This document shows positions 11,342 through 23,089 of a DNA stretch of 64,000 nt, one piece after another; position 1 is the first letter of the stretch; each line of letters opens with the position of its first letter. Source of the stretch: Eledone cirrhosa (taxonomy: Eukaryota; Mollusca; Cephalopoda; Octopoda; Eledonidae); assembly GCA_964016885.1 (NCBI GenBank), contig OZ024744.1, forward strand, positions 65,569,496-65,633,495. Direction: 5' to 3'. The notes under the pieces were generated by a model that searched no databases, had not been told where the DNA came from, and was given only the letters and a program-made list of their open reading frames with translations. Both the position numbers and the translations under genes were made by a program.

Positions 11342-12228
11342 CCACCAATCTCTGGGAGGGCTCTGTAGAAACAGTAGACAGCTTCTGCTACCTAGGTGAC
11401 CGAATTAGCAACGGAGGTGGGTGTTCTAGGGTAAGAACGGGATGGAAGAAGTTTAGGGAACTACTACCACTGCTAGCTGCAAAAGGCTTCCCCCTCAGAA
11501 TGAAAGGCAGACTGTATGATGCGTGTATCCGAACAGCGATGCTGCATGGTAGTGAGACCTGGGCGCTGAAGGTGGAAGACTTACGTAGATTAGAGAGAAA
11601 CGAAGCCTGCATGCTCCGATGGATGTGTAATAGTAATATACATGAACGACAAAGCATAAATGAATTGAGAGAGAGACTGAGCATAAGAGGAATCAAATGC
11701 TGTGTGCAGGAGAGGCGGTTGCGCTAGTATGGACATGTGATGCGTATGAAGGATGACAGCTGCATAAAAAGGTGCAGAGCACTAGAAGTTGATGGAAACC
11801 GCGGAGTGGGGAGACCCAAGATGACCTGGGATGAGGTGATAAAAGCCGACCTTACCCAACTACACACGACCGTGACTTCTGGCGTCACGCAGTAATACAG
11901 AGTACCCAACCTCCCATGGGTACAAGCTGAAGCATATAGACAATATGCCCCCACCGCAAGGTGGTCGTGGAGGTGCCACGGCAAAAAAGCACCCAGCCCA
12001 CACTGTAAAGTGGACGTGTAGGCCCCACGAAAAAGCACCCAGCACTCACTGTAAATGAGGTTGGTGTTAGGAAGGGCATCCAGCTGTAGAAATCAAGCCA
12101 GATCAGTTCCTGTATGAGCAAGGCATGGTCAGCCGACCAGACACTGCACACAACAGGACAACCCGTCTAACCCATGCTAGTGTGGAAGAACGGACGTAAA
12201 ACAGTGATGATGATGATGATGATACTGA
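11342..12228 (+). mobile_element. RTE-type LINE 3' portion with (GAT)n tail
   Basis: 5'-truncated element. The coding part reads EGSVETVDSFCYLGD, RTGWKKFRELLPLL, MLHGSETWAL and LERNEACMLRWMC, then a stop at about 11726 where the intact relative has LRWYGHVM. Next come a ~300-bp 3' UTR (11900-12200) with repeated 'AAAGCACCCAGC(C/A)' blocks and a (GAT)n tail at 12207-12227. A trinucleotide microsatellite tail is typical of RTE-clade LINEs. The long 3' UTR distinguishes this subfamily from the copy at 53712, which has almost none. Confidence 0.8.
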
Positions 12229-12300
12229 GAATAGACAATACTTTATAAATAGTATCAATAAAATATTCTAATATACATTAGCATTGAAATGCTTGCTCAA

Positions 12301-12512
12301 TAATGGTAGAGCACCAGACACCATGCTTTGCAGCATAGACTTACAGCTATTTACGTTCTAAGTTCAAATCCCACCGAGGTTAACTTTACCTTTCATACTT
12401 ACATGGTCGATAAAATAAAGCACCAGTAATGCACTGGGGTCGATTTAATCGACTTTCCTCTCCCATTCAAATTGCTGGCCTTGTGCCTAAAGCAGAAACT
12501 ATTATTTGCCAT
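12301..12512 (+). mobile_element. tRNA-derived SINE, near full length
   Basis: Contains GTTCAAATCCCACC (B box), GATAAAATAAAGCACCAG, ACTGGGGTCGATTTAATCGA and GGCCTTGTGCCTAAAG. It has an additional 'GGTCGATTTAATCGACTTTCC' type segment that copies such as 30341 lack, marking a longer subfamily. Confidence 0.85.
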
Positions 12513-12879
12513 TTATATCAACTACCATACCCCTTAGAAATACTTATTGCAACTTATTTATTTATCATGTATCAAACTGTGCTGCATTATGTCTTCAACT
12601 CTCATGGAATTTATTCAAATGGTTATCAGTAAGAAAAATCTAATAAACGGTGCTATATCATGCATTTCTAAGAGTTAAAAACAAGGCAAAGTTTAACAGC
12701 CAAACATCCATAAATATTCCCACAGTCTCCCGCTGCTTGGCATCATTGGGTGCAATAATGTCAGATAGTGTCAATATCAATGATCTCTGACACCTGTCAA
12801 TGGGAATATCCAACAGTCTAAGCTTTACGTAGATATTTGTAGCAGGCTACTTCAGTTATTTTTATAACATTCTCTTGGC
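12513..12879. other. unassigned stretch
   Basis: Nothing recognised. 12715-12830 has somewhat higher GC but no open frame of note. Confidence 0.35.
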
Positions 12880-13362
12880 AATACTGTCAGTTACAAGATT
12901 TTTAAAAGGCACAGTTTAAATTTGATATAAGATTTTTATTCCTAGCTTACATGATAAACTAATTTACTACACGACACCATCATATTTCTAATGAAATATT
13001 TTTGTAATTACTGAAGAATTTGGGAAGTATTTATTAAAATTATAATTTCATTAAGATGATATTTGTAATATAATAAAATTATGTTGAAAGAATTTAATTT
13101 AAATAGGAACCCTTTAAAATGGGTGGTTTTGTTTCATAGTGAAGTCCAAACAGATGTTGAGTAAATGTATTGCCCCAGAGGGAGATGCGCTGAAACAGCC
13201 ACTCCACCTTGCGGGCAGCCAACTCGGCCTTGATAGCAGTGATTAGTGATGTGGGCCAAGAACACCAGAAGTCTCCACTGCTACAGGACCTACTACAAAC
13301 CTAAGAGCAGCCGATACTTGGACAGTGGTTTATGGGCGAGTTGGTATCAAAAATATTAAAGC
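12880..13362 (+). mobile_element. second TTAA-type MITE, interrupted
   Basis: Interior words 'ATTTCTAATGAAATATTT' and 'GAAGAATTTGGGAAG' and the 3' end 'GTTGGTATCAAAAATATTAAA' match the family at 2835-3045. A 180-bp coding-derived fragment (13155-13335) sits inside it, so one element inserted in or recombined with the other. The 5' boundary is approximate. Confidence 0.35.
13155..13335 (-). pseudogene. RT C-terminal family fragment
   Basis: Reverse complement of the segment at 14205-14400: minus strand gives the METSGVLG-like start, then the equivalents of AELAA and LSQHISL. The two copies form a ~180-bp inverted repeat about 0.9 kb apart. Related by motif to 4370-4560 and 28970-29160. Confidence 0.55.
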
Positions 13363-13436
13363 AAACTGCTAGATGAAGCCACAACTGTCTATTTAGAACT
13401 AATTGTCGACAGATTTAGACATAGGCATCAACATAC

Positions 13437-13637
13437 TTAACCCTTTATAGCATTCACATTTATATTCTATTATATTTTCATGATAAATGCTTTATCTCAC
13501 ATAATATCGAATCTGAGATTTTGAAAGAATTTATTTTGAGAACAATACCTTAACATCAGTTTAAACGACCAGTTACAGCCAGTTTCTACAGAGAAAAAGG
13601 TAGAGAATTCTGGCCAGTTTGAACATTAAAGGGTTAA
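13437..13637 (+). mobile_element. piggyBac-like MITE, copy 2
   Basis: Flanked by TTAA on both sides (13437-13440 and 13634-13637). Begins TTAACCCTTTATAGCATT and ends ATTAAAGGGTTAA, giving terminal inverted repeats starting CCCTTTA. Interior as in the other copies; no coding capacity. Confidence 0.8.
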
Positions 13638-13689
13638 AGCATCATCTATATCATTAACCCGTCTAACATGGTTGACAAGTAAACATATG

Positions 13690-13862
13690 CAAGTGATCAT
13701 CATCATCATCACTTTACGTCCGCTTTTTCCCTGCTTGCAAGGGTGGGACGAGAACTGATTCTGGCTTGATTTCTACAGCTGGATGCCCTTCCTAACACCA
13801 ACCTCATTTACAGTGAGTGCTGGGTGCTTTTTTGCCGTGGCACCTCCACGACCACTTTGCAG
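13690..13862 (-). mobile_element. RTE 3' UTR with (CAT)n tail, minus strand
   Basis: (ATC)n at 13698-13711, then 'CTTTACGTCCGC', 'CTGGATGCCCTTCCTAACAC' and 'GCTTTTTTGCCGTGGC', the reverse complement of 11960-12228. 5'-truncated insertion on the minus strand. Confidence 0.75.
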
Positions 13863-13865
13863 TAG

Positions 13866-14035
13866 AATGATAGGGACAGGGGTCCCTATCATCTCATTTC
13901 TACAGCTGAGTAAACTGGAGCAATGTGAAATAAAGTGTCTTGCTCAAGGAAACAACACATCACCCAGTCTGAGAATTGAACTGACAACCTTTCGATTGCT
14001 AGGCCAATGCTCTAACCACTAAGCCATGTGCAATA
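13866..14035 (-). mobile_element. tRNA-derived SINE, second family
   Basis: The minus strand begins TGGCTTAGTGGTTAGAGC, a good Pol III A box, followed by GTCAGTTCAATTC as B box, spaced as in a tRNA. The body then includes CCTTGAGCAAGACAC and CTCAGCTGTAGAAATG. It differs from the common SINE in both head and body. Not a functional tRNA gene: no acceptor stem can be formed. Confidence 0.6.
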
Positions 14036-14204
14036 TAAACTTAATATTGATCACTGATCCAAATATATATAAGGTCTTCAATGACAGATTTTAAATAAGG
14101 TCTGACCTGACTGAAAGAGGACATGTCCAACTACCCCATGTTCAAATGAAGGCTCAACTGAACCACAAGATAAATGTCACAGCTGCCCGCCAAGCTGAAG
14201 ACGG

Positions 14205-14420
14205 CAAACTGTCCAAGTATCAGCCGCTCTTAGGTTTATAGTAGAGCCTGTAGCAATGGAGACTTCTGGTGTTCTTGGCCCACATCACTGCTATCAAGGC
14301 CGAGTTGGCCGCCCGCAGATTTGAGCCCCGCAAGGTGGAGTGGCTGTCTCAGCACATCTCCCTCCGGGGCAATGCATTCTCCATCCTGTTGACTGGGACC
14401 CAGAAGCAAGTTGATTGTGA
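14205..14420 (+). pseudogene. RT C-terminal family fragment
   Basis: Reads METSGVLGP at about 14259, then in a second frame IKAELAARRFEPRKVEWLSQ and HISLRGNAFSILL. This corresponds to [33 protein letters not shown] in the better copy at 28112-29282. Frameshifted and isolated. Confidence 0.55.
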
Positions 14421-14527
14421 AGGATACTCGTTTGGACTTCACTTCAACAACTAAAATATATTTACATATGAAGTAGACAATTAACAGCACAAGCCAGTTA
14501 TATTACTTGTATTTTATAGTGTTTATT

Positions 14528-14622
14528 ATTAAAAAAATAAAACACCAGTAATGCATTTGGGTCGGTTTAATCAACTTTCTGCTACCCCAAAAAATTGCTA
14601 GCCTTGTGCCTATAGAACTAAA
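14528..14622 (+). mobile_element. SINE 3' fragment
   Basis: 'AAATAAAACACCAGTAATGC', 'GGGTCGGTTTAATCAACTTT' and 'CTAGCCTTGTGCC' are the 3' half of the common SINE; the tRNA-like head is absent. Confidence 0.7.
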
Positions 14623-15151
14623 AAAAAAAAAAAAAACACCAGATGAATCAAATAATTAGATTCTCATTCAGTCAAGATCTGAGAATGTTTAACTCTAGGC
14701 ATATTTACTCAGATATAACTGGTATTGTTGATTGAGCAATTGGAAATAGTTATAAATATATTCCACAACCTTTTTGTATATATACAACACACACATTTTG
14801 ACTTCAGCTTATGACCCATACTCAAGTTGCACATTTGCTTGCAGTTAGGTTTAATTAAAATATTTAGCTGAAATAACCCCAATCATTGCCAATACAATCC
14901 AGCAAAGATATAACAATGTGTTTCTATGATCTTTGCCTGGAACAAACAAATATTGAATTTTTAAATTGCCATTTATCATTGACAGCATCTAACAAACATT
15001 AAGATCACACCTGGCTAATGGAGAACTGTATAGATAGGTTTTGTATATATGGAATGTGTGTGTGTTTTTGTATATAAATTTACGAGATTAAGTATTGTCA
15101 TTAGCAAGTCTGTTTTTACAGTATGTACATGCTGTAAAAAGTGAATTCTGC
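14623..15151. other. unassigned stretch
   Basis: AT-rich with short TG/TA runs near 15055-15080. Nothing else recognised. Confidence 0.35.
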
Positions 15152-15346
15152 TTAACCCTTTAGCATTTACATTACTCTATATTTACTATTGTATTTTCAC
15201 AGTAAACACTTTATTTCACATAATACCGAATCTATGAAATTGATATTTTGAAAACAATACTTTAACGTGAATATGATTGGCCAGTTACAGTCGGTTTCAA
15301 TAGAAAGAGGCGAGAGAATTCTGGCTGGATATGGCCAGTATAAATG
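15152..15346 (+). mobile_element. piggyBac-like MITE, copy 3
   Basis: Starts cleanly at 15152 with TTAACCCTTTAGCATTTAC; the interior matches the family. The 3' end has decayed (GCCAGTATAAATGGCTA), so the second terminal repeat is not recognisable. Confidence 0.75.
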
Positions 15347-15774
15347 GCTACACATTTTCATGCAAGACATTTTAGAAGCTATGTCGCATAGCTGCAGCCA
15401 CACAACAGCCATTGCCCTCATACCAGTAATTGGTGTAAGCTAGTTATTTTTGCAAGGAAGATTACAATATGGTTTCGAGAGATGTTAATTTTTACTTTCT
15501 CTTGTGTGGCATGGGTGAGGTAAGTTTCATTGGATTAATGTAGATTTGTTTAGATTTAAGTTATGGCAATTAATGATCTTAGTCATATTTGTTTACAGCA
15601 TAATTATTCATATAGACTGCACAGTGACATGATCAACCCACCTTACATACTCAAGTATTTGCTTGTGCGAATTTGCATATACCGCAAATTTCATGTCCAG
15701 TGTGGTTTGGTAGATATGCCACGTGCAGTTTTTTTTTTTTTGCAGGCCCCAATCCACTCTGTAAGAAGACAGTT

Positions 15775-16015
15775 CTGGTGCCTTGACAAAGACCACCCAG
15801 TAAGTAATGGTACTGCAACAAAACTCCCAGTGAAAAGTAGTACTGGTGCAACAAAAAGCATCTAGTAAAGTGATAGTAATGATGCCATGACTCAAAATGC
15901 TCCAGGTACATGTAAAGTAGATGGCATTAAGAAGTGTCCAGCTGTAGAAAATAAGCTAAAACTGGAGCAAATGAGTAAAACATTCATCTGACCAGCCTAG
16001 TCTCAGTATGTAATA
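15775..16015 (+). repeat. probable decayed RTE 3' UTR
   Basis: Repeated blocks of the type 'CACCCAGTAA', 'GGTGCAACAAAAAGC' and 'GTAGATGGCATTAAGAAG' resemble the RTE 3' UTR, and 'GAGCAAATGAGTAAAAC' fits its later part. No (GAT)n tail. Confidence 0.4.
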
Positions 16016-17234
16016 GACTGTCTATTTTCCATTGAAAACATGTAAAATAGCTGTTAAACAGTAATGCTTTAAAAAATTCCTACACAAAATTATGATGCAA
16101 GGACAAACATTGTACCTACACCTCGACGACAGGCAACACAGATACATACACACCAGAGTGGAGCGATTTGTAAGCTAGACTGGAGCTTGGGATGCCTCAC
16201 CAGCAGTTCCAGCCATGCAATGGAAAAGAAAATTCAAGTTGAATGAGGACAGTTCATCAGCAGGCAACACACATACATACACCTACATATATCACCTGGG
16301 CACAGCATTCACAGAAACACAGCGATCACAGGTGAATTGGTATCAAAGGAATTAAACCAAACATTCAGTAAAATGCTGACAAATAGATGAATTAAACCCA
16401 CACCTGAGGAATTTTATTACCGAGCCTAGTATTTTTTTTTTAACCTAAGCTTCAAGAAATTAGGTACAGAATATCTATAAATATGTAGAAAAAAAAGCTG
16501 AATATGTATTAGAGGTATAGGTGTAAACTAAACATTCCATTTCCTGGAGTCTATGTGATTGTTTTTACATCAATTCTTAAACCAAACAAACAAGAGAGCG
16601 AGAGAGCGGGCGAGCGAGCGAGAGAGAGACTGAACTGAGAAAATACTGTCATTTTACAACAATGAGTTTTGACATGTGGACAAATTTGTTAGTCTCCGTG
16701 ATTCATTCTTTCTTGCATGAGAAGATTTGATCAGTCAGTGTAAACCAACAACAAACTTAATTCACATCTCTATTATTATGTTCTCCCCTTACCTCTTCTG
16801 CTGCCAGGCAAGACAGGAAATGTTAGTGCCTTCCTCCAGGCACTGGAAAATCCACATAATCTATTCAATTATTGTCATTCCTAACACCTATAAGAGATGA
16901 CATCACTAGATATTTACCTGTACAATTGTCCCTTGTCTTTAATAGCTTACAAATTTAAAAACTATAAAGATAATTCAAATGTAATTAATACCCTGTAATG
17001 ATTTAGCAGAAAACACCAAAACACAACGAAAAAGGTTTTTTTAAATTCCAATGTTTATAGTATCTTTACAAGTGGACAGTATTACTCAAGTGCCTTGCTA
17101 ATGTAGTGTCATATGGTACAGAGCTTAAAAATATCCATTAGAGATTAACTGCAGCAAACTCCTATCCTTCAAAAGCTCCTACCACAATATATATACAATA
17201 CCAAATCATTACTAAACATTCTTATTCAGTGCAG
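16016..17234. other. unassigned stretch
   Basis: A word GCAACACA(G/C)ATACATACAC occurs twice (16134, 16266). 'GAATTGGTATCAAAGGAATT' at 16333 resembles the end of the second MITE family. GAGCGAGAG simple sequence at 16590-16630. No gene. Confidence 0.35.
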
Positions 17235-17400
17235 ACATACAGAGGTGACTGTGTGGTTAAAAACTTTTGCTTCAAAATTACACGATTCTGAGGAGTTCAA
17301 TCCCACTACACACATTGAGCAAATGTCTGACTTCATAAATACCTTGTGAGTAGAAATTAGTAGGCAGAAACCTATCATATGAATGTGTGTGTGACAAAAC
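17235..17400 (+). mobile_element. degenerate tRNA-derived SINE, third family
   Basis: 'GGTGACTGTGTGGTTAAAAAC' resembles an A-box region, 'GAGGAGTTCAATCCC' a B box, and the body includes 'GAGCAAATGTCT', 'CCTTGTGAGTAGAAATTAGT', 'GTAGGCAGAAACC' and a GTGTGTG tail. The layout matches another tRNA-type SINE I associate with cephalopods. Worn, so moderate confidence. Confidence 0.5.
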
Positions 17401-19680
17401 TATTAGTTAAACAAAATCTAACTTAAGCATTCCATTCACTAAAAATCAATAAAACGTACTGGGATCGATGTGATCAATGAAAACAATTGAATTCAGCACT
17501 CCCAGCATGGTCTCACTCCGAAGACTAAAAACCAATAAAAGCATGCACATAAAAACAAAAAAGCCGCTGCAGGCATAACCGTACATTGAAACACCAATGG
17601 CAAGAGTTACCATGCTCATATGGCTGGACATGAGGGTAGGGGCTGACAAGACTGCCAAATGTCAAGACAAGTATAATTAGAACAATGGATCCAACTTAGA
17701 TGATTAGATTTACCACCTCAATAACAGACGTTTTCTTTTTCTTTTCTTTTCTTTAAGCTAAGTCGGAAAGGGTAGTGTCCATTGTCTTTTTCAGAACCTC
17801 TGAGACTGGCAAAGCGGGGGGGGGGGGGGGGGTATTCTCAAACCAAAAACCTAAAAGTGGAATGCTTGCAGAATTGAATTTGCTAAAGACACTCAAGGGC
17901 CAGGTAGTGGCGTTAAACCGAGTAATATTTATTATGAGCTAACCTGGAGCTAAACGACGTTCTTCTTTAGCATACCACTTTTCAAAAAGGCATCAAAACT
18001 GCTTCAGAATTAAACAATACTTGAATTAAGAGTGACCCAAAAGAATGCAACTTAAATAAAAGCTAAATGGATACAACACGTCTTAAAACAGTATCAACAA
18101 TCGTGAACAATGAGACTTAAAAGAATTACAATTGCAGCATGACAAATTAAGAAACTACACAGAACTAATTCTGACGAACCATTAAGGGTAAAATAAAAGA
18201 TATGTAAAGGTGTTTTATTTGTGAAGACTAGAACAATAACAAGACTGCCAAATATCTACTTACTAGACTTTAATAAGCTGCTTTCACTCATGCTGATTAG
18301 CAGTAAGTAATTGGATTCTATTTATACAAAGTGCATCTTATTTGGATCAATATATTAACTTTATAAATTGTCAAAAAATCCTTTATAAACAATTGATGTG
18401 AAAAAAAATTTAGATTCATATTAACATCACTATATAACATCTTAACACTTGTTGCGATTATTTAATGAAACTTAAGATTTCACTTTAACACTAATATCAC
18501 AATATTAAAGTACAATTAATTAGATAAAAATGATAATGCAGATAAATATACACCTTTCAATAGGGTTTGATTAAAAGCTATCCACCCTACTCTTTCTAAT
18601 AAAGAAGAGTTAGGAAAATCTCATTTGTAGCAATCCATAAGAATTTCTAAATTCACATAGATTGAGGAGGGTATGCCAAAGTATCATCTCGTATCAAAAT
18701 AGAAGTTAAAATGATAATGTTTCCATTAATTTATGTCTTGATATCAGAACATATTGGTTCATCTCAAGCATGTTCTTTCTATACTTGTCCCCTCTACGTA
18801 GACTCGAGTGTACCACCTGTCACACAGCTCACCTATTAGTGGGATGCGTAAAATTACTTCTGTCAGCTACTAGGAAATTAATTAGATAACCTACGCTTTC
18901 AAGGGTAGGACTTACGTTTAGTTCTTAAAACACTTTCAATAGAAATCAACCTTAGCTTAATACCTAATTAGAATACCCCAGCAAAACTAAAATCTTCAGA
19001 TTACGTAGGACTGCCATTTTTAGATGGAATCAAAGGTTGGACTAAAAAAAAAAAAAATAAATTACAAATTTGATTTCGATTATTAAATTACAATAAAAAT
19101 GAAAAATTATCCATAGAATATTGTACGAATAAACAACGTATAACATTGGATTTAAAGCATCAATTAGCAAGACATTCCAGTAATTGTAAAAACTATGTTG
19201 CAATTAAAAGAACAATCATAAAAATATTTCTAAATAAATTCTATTTAATATCATAATTCCGACTCCTAATTGAGTAGTGTAGCAATCTGAAAATACATCC
19301 GCTGAACCTAACCGTATGAAGAAGATTCTTATGAAATAGCAAGTGAAGAATTACACATTTCTCAAAATGCTGCTGTGCGACTACTTCATTTGAGGTAGTT
19401 TTGATTCGGACAAACAAAAAATTAAAAGGAAAAACAAACAAGATTTTTATATCATCCATCCAGTTATTTGAGAACACCAGTTTATTTATCAAGTTAATTA
19501 ATGACACTAAAATTAATTCGGCGTCGGCTGTTTGCACTGCACAATCATTATGAACTAATTTGATGAGGGGACGGAGACCGGTGTAAGAAAAATGACAGGA
19601 AATGAGAAACGATTTGCGAAGTTTTCAGCTTCCAATAAATATAACTACATTTCTTACTGAATATTTGTTCTCCCAACCTC
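17401..19680. other. unassigned stretch
   Basis: 2.3 kb, AT-rich. A poly(G) run lies at 17815-17832. 17760-17960 shares words with the dispersed repeat at 49545-51710 ('CTGGAGCTAAACGACG'). I see no exon. Confidence 0.35.
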
Positions 19681-19714
19681 CGCCTTTTTTTTTTGTTTGT
19701 TTGTTAAAACATGC

Positions 19715-19905
19715 ATTATATTATGTATATATATGTGTGTGTGTAATTTATAATATAAAAATATACATATTTTAAATGTGCATATATCTATCTATATAGA
19801 CAGATGCACATATATATACATTATATATATACGCACACACATTTGAAGTGTGCATATATCTATATACACACACACACATACATAAATACACATACTCAGC
19901 GAGAG
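19715..19905. repeat. TA/TG/CA microsatellite cluster
   Basis: Alternating (TATA)n, (TG)n and (CACA)n tracts with the word TGTGCATATATCTAT repeated. Confidence 0.8.
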
Positions 19906-21278
19906 CAAACAAAAATAGTAAAAGTATATTCCGATAGCTGGATACAAAAGCGTTTATTCATTAAAATAATTATGTGTAAAAAAATAAATAGGAAAATAAT
20001 TTTTTTTAAATCTGTTAACTGCATTAACTTCCTGTAGAGAAAAAAAAAGGAGAGAGAGAAAGAGAGAGCATAGAAAGCTTGTAGAATGAGACATTTATTT
20101 TGTGCAGTTTAATAAGTCCTTTCTATATTTAAAACATCTAAAATGTATAATTTTTGTTTGTATTAATTGAACAGTTCTTTTGAAATGTAGCAGTGAGGAA
20201 AAGGCTTTAGTTTTTAATAACCTATTTTTAATGCATCTTACGAGGCGACCCTCGTACATGTATCATTTCCTTTTCCTCTTCAGTACAAAATACTCAATTA
20301 GGAAAAAAAAAAAGGCAAGCGCAAAATAAGAGTTGCCCGAACAAATAAACTATATAAATTAATGCACATATTGATTTTAAATAAGATTAAACACATTTAA
20401 TTGAAAATACTTTTTTCCTCCATAACACCATAAATTGGTGTCGGAGAGGGTAATTAGCGTAAAGTATAGAATCTACAATTCTAATTATAGAAAAATAAAT
20501 CTCTATAAGAAAGTATCCAAGTGCTGCTAAAGAATGGATTGCATTAATGTAGACACCACTTTATATTTAAATGGTATTATTATATAGTTTAAAATTTGCA
20601 GTCAACTCTTATAGAAGCAGGTTAAATTCGAAACAACTTAGAAAAATGTCAAGAAATTACTTCTACGCGTGCAACTAGAAGAAAGTTGTCAGCTCAACCT
20701 TGTCTCACTACATAATGTATGTGTGTGTGCATGTTATGTGTGTGTGTACGTGTAATGTATGTGATGTACATGTGTGTGTAGCACAACCAATAGTTTGTTT
20801 AGAACAAGTTGGCAATAACATTTAATAAAATAGACACAGATAACGGTAGAATATATATATTTATATATATATATAGCATTAAATAATGATAAAAATAATA
20901 ATAATAAATATAACAATAGCAAAAAATACGATATTTTAAGAAGGAAGAGAGAAAGAATGTGGTGACGAAATGGGTAAGAGAGAATTCCTTATTATACAAA
21001 GACAGTAAATAAAGGAAATTTAGATTATTTTATTTTATTTTTACTTTTGTGTATGGAACAGCATACATGTATATTTGCAAAAAGCCACTCAAGCTTTCTA
21101 GAATATACAATAGTCGAAAATATATCATTAATTGGCACAACTATATAAGCACTAAAAGTACACACACTCACACATGGGTGTGTGAAAGGGTTGGTGAAGA
21201 TACAACGAAAAAATAATAACAGCAGCGAATTATAATACAAAATTACAAGTTTTAAAATAAATGAAATTTTCAATTTAC
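19906..21278. other. probable intron 1 of the kinase gene, no exon visible
   Basis: AT-rich with short simple repeats (20715-20790 TG-rich). On the minus strand this immediately follows the GT donor of the exon at 21279-21447, so it should be intronic. Confidence 0.5.
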
Positions 21279-21447
21279 CAAACTCTACGAAATCCGAAAT
21301 ATTTTTTTCCCTTCGCATTGTTGAGGCGCAACATTCATCAAAGAGAACCAGAAGCACGTCAAGGAGGGTCTCGATGCTGAAAGCTTCTTCATGACCGCCA
21401 GTCACGTAAATCCTCTCTAACTCTTTCAAGCGTTCAGCGACAGACAT
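21279..21447 (-). CDS. first coding exon of an MRCK/CDC42BP-like Ser/Thr kinase
   Basis: ATG at 21447; 56 codons plus one base, ending at a canonical donor (G|GTAAAT) at 21278. The peptide begins MSVAERLKELERIYV and includes FSIETLLDVLLVLFDEC and MRREKNISDFVEF. This follows the N-terminal helical segment that precedes the kinase domain in myotonic-dystrophy-kinase-related Cdc42-binding kinases, where SVETLLD...LYDEC...LRREKN is characteristic. That segment forms part of the dimerisation/cap region; the enzymes phosphorylate myosin regulatory proteins downstream of Cdc42. The reading frame continues past the donor with intronic hydrophobic codons that do not match the family, supporting splicing here. 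ROCK and DMPK relatives are alternatives but fit less well. The kinase domain itself is not in the window. Confidence 0.82.
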
Positions 21448-21760
21448 ATTGGGCTATAAAAATAACTACTTCAGTAGTAGACAATTATAATGGTGCCGAA
21501 ATCTAAGAACAAGGCAGGTTTTCTGACATTCGGGTACATGAAAATTCACCTTCTTTTTATACTCATCTAATCAAACTCTTGTACCATGGCCGACACTTAT
21601 AATTTGTTAGGATGGGAGGGGGGAGAGATGACGTCATTAAACGGTAGAGTCGGTGATCATACAAATTTACCTCTTGTTCTGAATACGTCACATTATAAAA
21701 CAAAACAAATATGTGAATACAATTAATTCAGCATGATCTGATACATTTTCTTATTTAAAA
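21448..21760 (-). promoter_or_regulatory. 5' UTR and candidate promoter of the kinase gene
   Basis: Immediately upstream (minus strand) of the ATG. Contains a perfect palindromic CRE, TGACGTCA, at 21629-21636, next to a C-rich tract on the minus strand (GGGAGGGGGGAGAG on plus). A second CRE half-site ACGTCA lies at about 21685, next to a TATAA-like word on the minus strand at about 21693-21697. No transcription start can be fixed from sequence; an upstream non-coding exon is possible. Confidence 0.4.
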
Positions 21761-21970
21761 TGAAACCATATATTTCACAATGTATTTTTACATATTGCCA
21801 ATATCAACTTGATGCAATGTTTAATTATAGTTTGCATAGATAAAATGATCTAATAGGAAAGTGGGGACATATTTGCTGAAGCACCTGTTCTGAAAATTTT
21901 AGCTAAACCAACCACAGAAGTGGCTATCGGAGAGTCTGGATCAGTTAACAGCTACCAACTGGCTAAACAC

Positions 21971-22577
21971 AAATATATATATACATACTCACAGACATTA
22001 TATATACACACAAATATATATATACATACACACAGACATTATATATACACACAAATATATATACATACATATATATACATAGACTTTATATATACATAGA
22101 CTTTATATATACATATAGACTTTATATATATACATACAGACTTTATATATATACATACAGACTTTATATATATACATACAGACTTTATATATATATACAT
22201 ACAGACTTTATATATATATACATACAGACTTTATATATATACATACAGACTTTATATATATATACATACAGACTTTATATATACATACAGACTTTATATA
22301 TATAAACATACAGACTTTGTATGTATGTATATATATATAAAATCAGTATGTGTATATATATACAGACTTTATATATATAAACACACAAGACTTTGTATGT
22401 ATATATATAAAGTCAGTATGTGTATATATATATACAGACTTTGTATGTATATATATATGTGTATATATATACGGACTTTGTATATATATATGTATATATA
22501 TACGGACTTTGTATATATATATGTATATATATACGGACTTTGTATATATATATGTATATATATACGGACTTTGTATG

Positions 22578-22609
<32 letters not shown>

Positions 22610-22760
22610 CGGACTTTATATGTATATATGCGGACTTTGTATGTATAATATATATATATATATATATATATACGGACTTTGTGTGTATGTATATATATAT
22701 ATATATATACGGACTTTGTGTATATATATATATACGGACTTTGTATGTATATATATACGG

Positions 22761-22797
<37 letters not shown>

Positions 22798-22845
22798 GGA
22801 CTTTGTATGTATATATATATATATATATATATACGGACTTTGTAT

Positions 22846-22885
<40 letters not shown>

Positions 22886-23089
22886 GGAGTTTGTATGTAT
22901 ATATATATATATACGGAGTTTGTATGTATATATATATATATACGGAGTTTGTATGTATATATATATATATACGGACTTTGTATGTATATATATATATATA
23001 TATACGGACTTTGTATGTATATATATATATATACGGAGTTTGTATGTATATATATATATATACGGACTTTGTATGTATGTATATATATA
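21971..23089. repeat. TA-rich tandem array, left part
   Basis: Units of (TA)n joined by a short core word. To about 22320 the core is (A)CAGACTTTA; from about 22470 it is CGGACTTTG, with a run of CGGAGTTTG variants at 22900-23060. Unit length is about 22-45 bp because the (TA)n part varies. All long Tyr/Ile open frames in this region are artefacts of the TATATA composition. Confidence 0.9.

Noticed and set aside
13866..14035. Candidate tRNA gene (A and B boxes present)
   Set aside because: No acceptor stem or intact anticodon arm; the boxes belong to a SINE. The same holds for all other SINE heads in the window.
17446..17658. Minus-strand 70-codon frame with a hydrophobic segment
   Set aside because: No splice sites or family match, and its bases partly resemble worn SINE sequence.
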